A stretch of DNA of 5,506 nt from an uncultured Bacilli bacterium (GCA_947632295.1 CANROQ010000062.1:1-5506), one strand, 5' to 3'. Counted from the stretch's first letter, positions 1 to 4,969 are shown. Numbers and translations are program-made. Notes: generated by a model not told the origin, from the letters alone.

Positions 1-50
1 GAGCTGTTGATAAGTTCAATCGTAAATATGGAATTAAAGATGCAGCCTAG
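1..50 (+). CDS. 3' end of an unidentified gene (partial)
   Basis: The window opens inside a reading frame whose first complete codon is at 3. It encodes 15 residues, AVDKFNRKYGIKDAA, and stops at TAG 48-50. The end looks genuine because the stop codon lies in the loop of a strong terminator hairpin and a new gene starts 30 bases later. Frame 1 stays open across this stretch but has no such terminator logic, and frame 2 stops at once. The tail is basic and probably helical. It faintly recalls the 'AVkkFQkkyGL' helix of peptidoglycan-binding modules, but 15 residues are far too few to assign a family. Confidence 0.55.
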   Translation, partial: AVDKFNRKYGIKDAA

Positions 51-62
51 GCTGCTTTTTTT
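42..62 (+). terminator. Rho-independent terminator of the upstream gene
   Basis: The arms GCAGC (42-46) and GCTGC (51-55) pair around the four-base loop CTAG (47-50), followed by seven T (56-62). The G+C-rich stem stands out against the AT-rich background. The stop codon of the upstream gene (48-50) is in the loop. Confidence 0.85.
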
Positions 63-79
63 CTTAAATGAGGTGAATT

Positions 80-868
80 GTGAAAATGTATAATAAAAAA
101 ATGTTAATTGGTATTTTATTAAGTGGAATATTGTTGGTTAATTTAACTGGTTGTGATAAGGAAGATAAAAAAATTACAAAACAAGTAAAATTAAATACAA
201 CTCAAAATAATTCATCTAATAGTCAAATTAATGAAAAGGTCCAAGATACTAAAACAAATCAAGAAATAACTAATGTAGAACAAGTAGAAGAACCAAACAT
301 GGAAGCAAATGTAGAAATACCTAAAGATAATAGTAATAGTGAGAATATTCAAAATTTAAGTAAAGATGAAATTGTAATTAATTATTTTAATGAAGCAACG
401 CAAGATATTAATAATTTTTTGGCATCAGAAAAAGTTGAAACTGCTAAAGCAAAATGTAAAGAATATTTTATAACTTTTGTTGATTTTATATTTTATAATG
501 GAACAATAAAAGATGTAACTTTTGTAGAACTAAAAGATAGTACTAAAAAACAAGTAATTACATTAACCCAAAAATTAGATGCTTTAATTATGAAAAAATT
601 TCCAAATTATAAAGAAACTATTGGTGAAACATCAAAAAATGTATATGAAAAAGCTAGTGATTTATTAAATAGTGGTAAAGAAAATTTAGAAGATTATATT
701 ATTTCAAAAGTTGGCGAAGATAAATATCAAGATATTCTAGATAGTATTGAAAGTGTAAAAGAAAATGATAAAAATACTTGGAATGATGTAAAGGATACGG
801 CTAGTGATTTATATGAGTCAGGAAAAGAAAAAGTTAAAAATTGGTATGAAGATTTTAGAGGAAACTAG
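80..868 (+). CDS. Lipoprotein with Asn/Gln-rich linker and a repeated amphipathic C-terminal helix; function unknown
   Basis: A 262-residue exported lipoprotein. Residues 1-25 form a type II signal peptide: basic MKMYNKK, a hydrophobic core, then the lipobox LTGC, so Cys25 should be lipidated and the protein anchored outside the membrane. Residues 26-95 are a charged, Asn/Gln/Glu-rich linker without predicted structure. Residues 96-258 look mostly helical. Two similar segments occur near the end: ASDLLNSGKENLEDY (from residue 192) and ASDLYESGKEKVKNW (from 241). There are no catalytic motifs and I do not recognise a named family. The GTG at 80 has AGGTGA (71-76) close upstream. The in-frame ATG at 86 (MYNKK start) is about as likely and leaves the lipobox intact. 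No promoter is visible between the preceding terminator and the start, so transcription may begin inside the upstream gene and partly read through. Confidence 0.85.
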   Translation: MKMYNKKMLIGILLSGILLVNLTGCDKEDKKITKQVKLNTTQNNSSNSQINEKVQDTKTNQEITNVEQVEEPNMEANVEIPKDNSNSENIQNLSKDEIVINYFNEATQDINNFLASEKVETAKAKCKEYFITFVDFIFYNGTIKDVTFVELKDSTKKQVITLTQKLDALIMKKFPNYKETIGETSKNVYEKASDLLNSGKENLEDYIISKVGEDKYQDILDSIESVKENDKNTWNDVKDTASDLYESGKEKVKNWYEDFRGN

Positions 869-888
869 AGATTAGTTTCTTTTTTTTT
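861..888 (+). terminator. Terminator of the lipoprotein gene, between convergent genes
   Basis: GAAACTA (861-867) pairs with TAGTTTC (873-879) around a five-base loop, followed by nine T (880-888). The lipoprotein stop (866-868) lies inside the hairpin. The T-run also contains the first bases of the opposing regulator's stop codon. Seen from the minus strand, no T-run follows the hairpin, so termination there should be weaker. Confidence 0.85.
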
Positions 889-1171
889 ATGATTTTTGAT
901 TATATTGTCTTGCTTTTTTCATTTTGTTAATAATATTAATATCCCTATAGCAATTTTGAAATAATATATAAGGTTCAATATTTAAGGAATTAGCAATTTG
1001 TTGAATTTTATTGATAGTTGGACAATGTAATCCTCGTTCTACATCAGTTATGTATCTAGGACTTAGCATGGATAGTTCGGCTAATTTTTCTTGTGAAATA
1101 TTGTTTTTGTATCGATAGTATTTTATATTGAAAATCAAAAGTTCTTTTAAATCTTTAAATTCAATATTCAT
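887..1171 (-). CDS. XRE-family (Cro/CI-type) helix-turn-helix regulator
   Basis: A 94-residue DNA-binding protein. Residues 10-70 form a complete HTH_3 domain: after LKELLIFNIKYYRYKNN come the helix-turn-helix SQEKLAELSMLSPRYITDVE, the typical ERG turn with conserved PTINKIQQIANSLNI, and a final helix ending in PYILF. The basic tail (NKMKKARQYNQKS) has no effector or dimerisation domain, as in small autonomous repressors. The start is ATG at 1171-1169 with AGAGGTG (minus strand, 1183-1177) five bases away. The gene converges on the lipoprotein gene and diverges from a small membrane-protein gene, the usual layout for a local regulator controlling itself and its neighbour. An inverted repeat covers its ribosome binding site, suggesting autorepression. 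The target assignment is inferred from position only. Confidence 0.9.
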   Translation of the reverse strand: MNIEFKDLKELLIFNIKYYRYKNNISQEKLAELSMLSPRYITDVERGLHCPTINKIQQIANSLNIEPYILFQNCYRDINIINKMKKARQYNQKS

Positions 1172-1172
1172 A

Positions 1173-1190
1173 TTTACACCTCTATGTAAA
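1173..1190. promoter_or_regulatory. Candidate operator of the XRE regulator: TTTACA-N6-TGTAAA
   Basis: A perfect inverted repeat, TTTACA (1173-1178) and TGTAAA (1185-1190) with six bases between. It overlaps the regulator's Shine-Dalgarno sequence (minus strand, 1177-1183), with one arm just beside the start codon. A further TTTAC (1202-1206) coincides with the putative -35 box of the divergent gene. A bound repressor dimer could therefore block both directions. The operator role is inferred; the symmetry is seen directly. Confidence 0.45.
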
Positions 1191-1201
1191 CTATGATATT
1201 A

Positions 1202-1230
1202 TTTACTGCAAGATTTTTTTATGCTAAAAT
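1202..1230 (+). promoter_or_regulatory. Candidate sigma-A promoter for the small membrane-protein gene
   Basis: TTTACT (1202-1207, four of six bases of the -35 consensus) is 17 bases from TAAAAT (1225-1230, five of six of the -10). The -10 is preceded by TG at 1222-1223, an extended -10 element. Transcription would start near 1237, leaving a leader just long enough for the GGGAAG ribosome site of the start at 1252. Confidence 0.5.
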
Positions 1231-1251
1231 AAAAAAGAAATGGGAAGTAAA

Positions 1252-1557
1252 ATGAAAGAAAAACAAAAAATTCAAAAAAATTTAAAAAATGATATGATAG
1301 TATTATTTGTATTAGAACTATTACTTTTTGGTTATACTTTGAGTAAAGGAAATTTTAATTTTATGCCTTTGATTTATGCAGTATTTTTATTATTAGCGTA
1401 TTTTCAAGCAAACAAAGGTGAAAAAATTGCAGGGATAATTGGTATAATAGTTGCCATTTTAATGATGTTATCAATAGTATTTTTTGATTTAATTGATTTT
1501 TTATTAGGTTTGTTTGTTTTAATACATTCATTAAAATATTATAAAATTTTCAAATAA
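1252..1557 (+). CDS. Small four-helix membrane protein of unknown function
   Basis: A 101-residue integral membrane protein. After a basic N-terminus (MKEKQKIQKNLKN) there are four hydrophobic stretches at about residues 14-31, 35-52, 57-75 and 77-94, with KGEK between the second and third and a Lys/Tyr-rich end (YYKIFK). There are no conserved polar or catalytic motifs. I chose ATG 1252 because GGGAAG (1242-1247) sits four bases upstream. The in-frame ATG at 1240 would begin almost at the predicted transcription start and has no ribosome site. The gene is divergent from the XRE regulator across an 80-base gap holding its candidate operator, so it is the most likely target. A role in envelope stress or immunity would be speculation. 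Confidence 0.8.
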   Translation: MKEKQKIQKNLKNDMIVLFVLELLLFGYTLSKGNFNFMPLIYAVFLLLAYFQANKGEKIAGIIGIIVAILMMLSIVFFDLIDFLLGLFVLIHSLKYYKIFK

Positions 1558-1573
1558 ATTTCATTTGACACAA

Positions 1574-1588
1574 TAGTGTAAATCACTA
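1574..1588. repeat. Short inverted repeat TAGTG-N5-CACTA
   Basis: TAGTG (1574-1578) and CACTA (1584-1588) flank TAAAT. The sequence lies four bases after a consensus-like TTGACA (1565-1570). Its GTGTAAAT (1576-1583) is the exact reverse complement of ATTTACAC (1172-1179) in the candidate XRE operator. It may be a protein binding site; nothing further can be shown from sequence. Confidence 0.3.
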
Positions 1589-1596
1589 AAACTTTT

Positions 1597-1628
1597 AATA
1601 ACTAAATTATTGTTTAGTTATTTTTTTT
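1597..1628 (+). terminator. Terminator after the small membrane-protein gene
   Basis: AATAACTAAA (1597-1606) pairs with TTTAGTTATT (1613-1622) around TTATTG, giving a ten-pair stem with a T-run to 1628. The stem has only one G-C pair per arm but is long and perfect. It lies about 40 bases after the membrane-protein stop. Confidence 0.75.
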
Positions 1629-1638
1629 ATGTTACTAT
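1610..1638 (+). promoter_or_regulatory. Candidate promoter for the surface-protein gene, overlapping the terminator
   Basis: TTGTTT (1610-1615), 17 bases, then TACTAT (1633-1638) with TG at 1630-1631, an extended -10. The start would fall near 1645, just before either possible start codon of the downstream gene. The -35 match is poor (three of six), so this is tentative. Confidence 0.35.
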
Positions 1639-1692
1639 TTCATTGTAGGGAGATATATGAACTATAAATTTTGTGTAGAGAGGTGTGTTGTT

Positions 1693-2556
1693 ATGAAAAA
1701 GTTTGTATGTGCTAGTTTTATATTTTTAACTATGTGGATGTTTGGATTATCAAATGCATCAGCCCAAGTATTATCATGGGATAGCCTTTGTGATAAGTAT
1801 ATTGAATTATATGGTGATGCGCAAGTTGACAGTGGTGATGGTAAAGGTTTAAAAATTACCAAAACTTCTAATTCTTTAAGTATTGATTTAAATAATGATG
1901 AATTATCTTATAATATTAAATTTAATTATAAAGATAATGTCGTAAGTTATATCAATGATAGAGATTATGATAGTATGCAATTTGATGCTAGATTTATGTA
2001 TTCTTTTATTGATTCATTATTGTTTCAAGAAGTTACTACATCAATTTTAGATTCTTATAATCTAGATACTGATGATTTAACTTTATTAGAAGAAACTGGT
2101 GCGGTTAAAATTGTTACAACTTCTTCTATTGAAGCAACTAATTTTTTGGATTTACCTCCAGAAGATGTAAAAGAAATATATATTGATTTAGGAAAAGTTG
2201 ATCAATATATATATGGTGGTTCTAATAATGTTATTGAATCAGAAGTAGTTGCACCAAGTTTAAAGGCTTCTAATAATACAATGAAAAGTACCGCAGTTGA
2301 TGAAGATGAACCAAATCAATCATTAGATAATAATGCTAGCAATGAAGAATCAAATTCAAATTCTAATGATGTTGTATCAAATCCAAGCGAAACTAATCCA
2401 GAAACAACTAATTCAAAAATAACTAATCAAGGAATAACTAATCCAAAAACATTAGATATAAATAGTGGTAAATATTTGTTATTTATTGGTGTTAGTTTCA
2501 TTGGAATTATAGGTTTAATGCTTAATTTTGCAAAAAATAAAAGATTTAATAATTAA
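1693..2556 (+). CDS. Secreted surface protein with NPKT sorting-like motif and C-terminal membrane anchor
   Basis: A 287-residue protein if started at ATG 1693. That start gives a clean signal peptide (MKKF, hydrophobic core, ASA just before Q25) with AGAGGTG (1679-1685) seven bases upstream. An earlier in-frame ATG at 1657 also has a ribosome site (AGGGAG, 1647-1652) and would add 12 residues before the signal peptide. Residues 25 to about 187 form an acidic folded region that I do not recognise. Residues 188-249 are an Asn/Ser/Thr/Glu-rich stalk ending in five-residue repeats (PETTN, SKITN, QGITN). NPKTL at 250-254, a hydrophobic helix at about 260-279 and the basic tail AKNKRFNN then resemble a class B-type sortase signal (NPQTN-like). 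The motif is imperfect and in phase with the repeats, so plain membrane anchoring is the alternative. No sortase gene is in the window. Confidence 0.8.
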   Translation: MKKFVCASFIFLTMWMFGLSNASAQVLSWDSLCDKYIELYGDAQVDSGDGKGLKITKTSNSLSIDLNNDELSYNIKFNYKDNVVSYINDRDYDSMQFDARFMYSFIDSLLFQEVTTSILDSYNLDTDDLTLLEETGAVKIVTTSSIEATNFLDLPPEDVKEIYIDLGKVDQYIYGGSNNVIESEVVAPSLKASNNTMKSTAVDEDEPNQSLDNNASNEESNSNSNDVVSNPSETNPETTNSKITNQGITNPKTLDINSGKYLLFIGVSFIGIIGLMLNFAKNKRFNN

Positions 2557-2570
2557 TTATTAAATTTTTT
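2544..2570 (+). terminator. A/T-only palindrome and T-run at the end of the surface-protein gene
   Basis: ATTTAATAATT (2544-2554) is followed directly by its reverse complement AATTATTAAAT (2555-2565), a perfect 22-base palindrome, and then Ts to 2570. The gene's TAA stop (2554-2556) is at its centre. The stem has no G-C pair, so termination may be weak; position and T-run favour that role. Confidence 0.5.
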
Positions 2571-2578
2571 CATATACT
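2571..2578 (+). promoter_or_regulatory. Possible -10 element (CATATACT) for rpiB
   Basis: CATATACT fits the sigma-E -10 pattern (CATAYAHT) fully and contains TATACT, five of six of a sigma-A -10. The spacing does not support sigma-E well: the nearest sigma-E-like -35 (TAATAAT, 2547-2553) is 17 bases away instead of 13-15. No good sigma-A -35 is present. The distance to the GGAGG of rpiB suits a transcription start near 2585. Confidence 0.3.
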
Positions 2579-2599
2579 AAAAAAAATTGGAGGATATAT

Positions 2600-3040
2600 A
2601 TGAAAATTGGTATAGCGTGTGACCATAATGGTATTGATTTGAAAAAAAATATAATTAATTATTTAACTGATAATAATTATAATATTCTTGATTTTGGTCC
2701 AAAAAATTTTGAGCCATTAGACGATTATCCCGATTATGCTTTTAAAATTGGCGAAGCAATTCAAAATAAAAAAATAGATTATGGTATTTTAATTTGTGGT
2801 ACAGGAATAGGCATGAGTATTGCTTGTAATAAAGTTAAGGGTGTAAGATGTGCGAAAGTAAATACTATTAAAGAAACACGATTGACAAGAATTGATAATA
2901 ATGCTAATGTAATTGCGTTTAGTAAAGATTTAAGTTTTGATAAAATTAAAAGAATAATAGAAGTATTTTTAACAACACCATTTTCAAGTGAAGAAAGACA
3001 TCATCGTCGAGTAGAAAAGATAATGAATTATGAACATTAG
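2600..3040 (+). CDS. rpiB: Ribose-5-phosphate isomerase B (RpiB/LacAB family)
   Basis: A 146-residue cytoplasmic sugar-phosphate isomerase of usual length. RpiB interconverts ribose 5-phosphate and ribulose 5-phosphate in the pentose phosphate pathway. Visible family motifs: CDHNG (7-11, the D-H pair of the active site), DYPDYA (42-47), and ICGTGIGMSIACNK (65-78) with the catalytic-base Cys66 and the phosphate/anion loop GTGIG. RHHRRVEKI (133-141) is the conserved phosphate-binding C-terminal motif. Unusual: the segment normally reading SRxHNxxNVLxxG is TRIDNNANVIAFS, so Asp99 occupies the place of the ring-opening His99 of E. coli RpiB. A related isomerase or epimerase activity is possible. 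The start has the best ribosome site in the window (GGAGG, 2589-2593, six bases away). Its last 11 bases overlap the next gene. B. subtilis also has rpiB upstream of the atp, ywzB and spoIID region. Confidence 0.9.
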   Translation: MKIGIACDHNGIDLKKNIINYLTDNNYNILDFGPKNFEPLDDYPDYAFKIGEAIQNKKIDYGILICGTGIGMSIACNKVKGVRCAKVNTIKETRLTRIDNNANVIAFSKDLSFDKIKRIIEVFLTTPFSSEERHHRRVEKIMNYEH

Positions 3041-3227
3041 AACAATTTTATATTGTGTAACCGTTCCATTAGTAATTTGGGCGTTGGATAGTTTAAATTT
3101 AACAAATGTTTTTAAGAAAAATCGTTATTATCAATCAAGATTACTTTATGTTATTGTAGCAATTAGCTTATCATATTTATTTGTTAACTTTTTTATGGAT
3201 TTTTTTATAAGTACAAAGATTGGATAA
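3030..3227 (+). CDS. DUF1146 family (YwzB-like) small membrane protein
   Basis: A 65-residue protein with two membrane helices (about residues 4-21 and 38-59) separated by a basic loop. The loop and second helix read FKKNRYYQSRLLYVIVAI and then SYLFVNFFMDF. This matches the YwzB pattern of W-A-L, F-K-K, Q-x-R-L-L and N-F-F-x-D, where B. subtilis has FKKHRVFQARLL and NFFLDY. The function of the family is unknown. The start lies inside rpiB with an 11-base overlap and only a weak GAAAAGA upstream, so translation is probably coupled to rpiB. In Bacillus the gene sits between the atp operon and murAA/spoIID, so its place before spoIID is conserved. Confidence 0.85.
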   Translation: MNIRTILYCVTVPLVIWALDSLNLTNVFKKNRYYQSRLLYVIVAISLSYLFVNFFMDFFISTKIG

Positions 3228-3233
3228 GATATA

Positions 3234-3265
3234 AGAAGATATGAAATATATTTTCTTTTTTTTTT
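3234..3265 (+). terminator. Terminator of the rpiB-DUF1146 operon
   Basis: AGAAGATAT (3234-3242) pairs with ATATTTTCT (3248-3256), including one G-T pair, around GAAAT. A run of ten T follows (3256-3265). It begins seven bases after the DUF1146 stop. Confidence 0.75.
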
Positions 3266-3288
3266 GTATTTTTTAATTTTTTTGTCAC

Positions 3289-3315
3289 AAAATAAAATGA
3301 ATAATCTTTTATTTT
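3289..3315. repeat. A/T inverted repeat around the spoIID promoter
   Basis: AAAATAAAA (3289-3297) and TTTTATTTT (3307-3315) form a perfect nine-base inverted repeat with a nine-base centre that holds most of the candidate sigma-E -35 element. It could be a chance A/T symmetry, a weak second terminator or a binding site. No T-run follows it. Confidence 0.3.
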
Positions 3316-3326
3316 CATCATAGATA
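3299..3326 (+). promoter_or_regulatory. Candidate sigma-E promoter of spoIID
   Basis: GAATAAT (3299-3305) fits the sigma-E -35 pattern KMATAWW. After 13 bases comes CATAGATA (3319-3326), which has CATA and five of eight bases of the sigma-E -10 consensus. A perfect TATAAT (3325-3330) is also present but lacks a sigma-A -35 at 17 bases (TAATCT). Sigma-E control matches the known mother-cell expression of spoIID in B. subtilis. Confidence 0.45.
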
Positions 3327-3349
3327 TAATTAGAATGATGGTGAGAATA

Positions 3350-4270
3350 ATGAAAAAGTTAATTTTTACTACAATTTTAATAATTTTAATACCATATATA
3401 ATGATTAGTATTTTTATTCGTGAACCGGAAGAAATTAAATTTAAATATATGAGTAATATGACAATTAGGATATTGCGTTCGGCAACTGGTGTTATCGATG
3501 TGGTACCAATTGAAGAATATATTGTCGGTGTTGTATCAGGAGAGGTTCCTATTAGTTTTGAGATGGACGCCTTAAAAGCCCAAGCAGTAGCTGCTCGTAG
3601 TTATGTTTTAAAGCAACTTGAATATAATCAAAATAAAGATTATGATGTAGTCGATACAGTTATGAATCAAGTTTATTTAGATAGTGAACAGTTAAAAAAT
3701 AGATGGGGAGCAGATTATACAAATAATTTGAATAAAGCAAAAATGGCTGTTTTAGAGACAAAGGGTGAATATTTAGATTGTAATGGTAGTGTTGTAGAAG
3801 CATTATTTTTTTCAACAAGTACAGGTTATACCGAAAATAGTGGCGAGGTTTTTCCTACCCAACAACCATATTTAAAAAGTGTGGCTTCAACTTGGGATGC
3901 AGAAGTATCTCCTGTTTTTAACGATTATTTTTATTTTTCTTTAAGTGATTTTTATAATCGTTTAGGTTTAACATATAGTGATGTTTTAAATGTTAATGTA
4001 GTAAGTACTACTAGCACAGGTCGTATCAAGCAAATTAATATTAACGGTAAATTGTTTAGTGGAGATGATGTTCAATATTTGTTAGGATTGCGTTCGACAT
4101 TTTTTACAATTTCGCAAGATGGTAGTAATATAACAATTAATACTAAGGGTTTTGGTCATGGTGTCGGTATGAGTCAATATGGAGCACAAGGTATGGCTTT
4201 AAATGGTTATAAATACGATGAGATTTTAAAATATTATTATCAAGGCGTAGAAATTAAAAAAATTTATTAA
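3350..4270 (+). CDS. spoIID: Stage II sporulation protein D, SpoIID (peptidoglycan lytic transglycosylase)
   Basis: A 306-residue mother-cell membrane protein that cleaves glycan strands at the septum. With SpoIIM and SpoIIP it drives membrane migration in engulfment. Residues 2-22 form the single N-terminal membrane helix. The conserved core starts at VPIEEYIVGVVSGEVP, where Glu65 aligns with the catalytic Glu88 of B. subtilis, and continues through FEMDALKAQAVAARSY. FFSTSTGYTENSGEVF follows (residues 153-168), and the C-terminal signature GFGHGVGMSQYGAQGMA (267-283) leads to ILKYYYQGVEI. The middle segment has Phe, Thr and Asn where the zinc-binding clostridial enzyme has His and Cys, so this resembles the metal-free Bacillus type. 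I chose ATG 3350 because GGTGAG (3340-3345) precedes it by four bases; ATG 3335 and 3338 have no ribosome site. Position before spoIIQ and a sigma-E-like promoter support the call. Confidence 0.95.
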   Translation: MKKLIFTTILIILIPYIMISIFIREPEEIKFKYMSNMTIRILRSATGVIDVVPIEEYIVGVVSGEVPISFEMDALKAQAVAARSYVLKQLEYNQNKDYDVVDTVMNQVYLDSEQLKNRWGADYTNNLNKAKMAVLETKGEYLDCNGSVVEALFFSTSTGYTENSGEVFPTQQPYLKSVASTWDAEVSPVFNDYFYFSLSDFYNRLGLTYSDVLNVNVVSTTSTGRIKQININGKLFSGDDVQYLLGLRSTFFTISQDGSNITINTKGFGHGVGMSQYGAQGMALNGYKYDEILKYYYQGVEIKKIY

Positions 4271-4276
4271 TTTTTT
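4257..4276 (+). terminator. Weak A/T-only inverted repeat at the spoIID end
   Basis: AAAAAATT (4257-4264) and AATTTTTT (4269-4276) pair around TATT, with the spoIID stop TAA (4268-4270) inside. All eight pairs are A-T and the T-run is part of the stem, so it may terminate only weakly. It resembles the stop-in-hairpin layout of other genes here. Confidence 0.35.
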
Positions 4277-4306
4277 GTATAATTTTTGTCATATTGTTAA
4301 AACTTA
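4277..4306 (+). promoter_or_regulatory. Candidate sigma-F promoter of spoIIQ
   Basis: GTATA (4277-4281) matches the sigma-F -35 exactly. After 14 bases comes GTTAAAACTTA (4296-4306), which keeps the first G and the spaced A, A and T of the sigma-F -10 pattern GGNNANANTNT. The usual spacing is about 15. Forespore sigma-F control is known for spoIIQ in B. subtilis. A TCATATT (4289-4295) resembling a sigma-E -35 has no -10 before the ribosome site. Confidence 0.45.
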
Positions 4307-4322
4307 AAATAGAGGTGGAAAT

Positions 4323-4958
4323 ATGACAAAAAGAAAATTAAAAAAACCAGTAGCATATGTATTATATGGATTAGTGTTTGTAGCAGTTTTTGGTGCAATT
4401 TTTTCAATTGAATCGGCAACGGCACCACAACTTCAAGAACCTGATATGGAATATGTTTCTAAAATTATTCTTGAAGACAATGAACCTGTTGTAGCCATAA
4501 ACAATGTAATTAAAAGACCTTATACAGATGAAAATGTAAAAATTTTAAAAGATTATTATGATTATAAAGATGAGGCAGCATCACAGGAAAATTCTATCAT
4601 ATATTATGAAGATACTTATTTACAAAGTAGTGGTATTTCTTATGGATGCGATGGTTCATTTGATGTAGTTAGTATTTTAGATGGAACAGTAAGTTCAGTA
4701 AGTGAAAATGATTTATTAGGAAATATTGTAGAAATTGATCATGGAAATGGAATAATTGGTTATTATCAAAGTTTAAGTCAAGTTGATGTTAAATCTGGTG
4801 ATACTGTTGTTCAAGGTCAAAAGTTAGGAAAAAGTGGTTTTTCTAATATTGCTAAAAACTTAAATGATCATTTAAATTTCGAATTATCAATTAAAGGTAA
4901 ATTAGTAAATCCTGAAGATTATTATGATCGAAATATAAGTGATTTAGAAGAGCAATAG
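4323..4958 (+). CDS. spoIIQ: SpoIIQ: degenerate LytM/M23-domain forespore engulfment protein
   Basis: A 211-residue forespore membrane protein. SpoIIQ pairs with mother-cell SpoIIIAH across the intermembrane space, acting as an engulfment ratchet and as part of the feeding channel. After a basic start (TKRKLKK), a membrane helix spans residues 10-29. A linker runs to about residue 95, then the LytM domain: SSGISYG (102-108), FDVVSILDGTV (113-123), GNIVEIDHGNGIIGYYQSLS (133-152), GDTVVQGQKLGKSG (159-172) and DHLNFEL (182-188). Active M23 enzymes have HxxxD and HxH. Here these read SSGIS (102-106) and HLN (183-185), so all three usual zinc ligands are replaced and only His183 remains. B. subtilis SpoIIQ likewise has Ser for the first His; clostridial forms can be active. 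This protein is probably structural only. AGGTGG (4313-4318) precedes ATG by four bases. It lies between spoIID and spoIIID, as expected. Confidence 0.93.
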   Translation: MTKRKLKKPVAYVLYGLVFVAVFGAIFSIESATAPQLQEPDMEYVSKIILEDNEPVVAINNVIKRPYTDENVKILKDYYDYKDEAASQENSIIYYEDTYLQSSGISYGCDGSFDVVSILDGTVSSVSENDLLGNIVEIDHGNGIIGYYQSLSQVDVKSGDTVVQGQKLGKSGFSNIAKNLNDHLNFELSIKGKLVNPEDYYDRNISDLEEQ

Positions 4959-4967
4959 CTCTTTTTT
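4948..4967 (+). terminator. Terminator of spoIIQ
   Basis: AAGAGC (4948-4953) pairs with GCTCTT (4958-4963) around AATA, with Ts to 4967. The spoIIQ stop TAG (4956-4958) lies across the loop and stem. It separates the forespore gene from the mother-cell gene downstream. Confidence 0.85.
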
Positions 4968-4969
4968 AG

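Noticed and set aside
7..35. TTGATA at 7-12 as the -35 of a promoter for the lipoprotein gene
   Set aside because: No acceptable -10 lies 16-18 bases downstream, and such RNA would meet the terminator at 42-62 at once.
1240..1251. ATG 1240 as the start of the small membrane protein
   Set aside because: It has no Shine-Dalgarno sequence and would begin almost at the predicted transcription start; ATG 1252 has GGGAAG four bases upstream.
1662..1862. Minus-strand open frame of 66 codons
   Set aside because: It lies opposite the signal peptide and start of the surface-protein gene, has no convincing ribosome site or promoter and no recognisable motif; a shadow of the real gene.
3030..3040. Possible frameshift fusion between RpiB and the DUF1146 protein
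   Set aside because: RpiB has its complete C-terminal motif and DUF1146 has normal family length; the 11-base overlap is ordinary translational coupling.
3335..3349. ATG 3335 or 3338 as the spoIID start
   Set aside because: No ribosome site precedes them, while GGTGAG (inside the longer frame) is placed correctly for ATG 3350, which also gives the usual MKK plus membrane helix.
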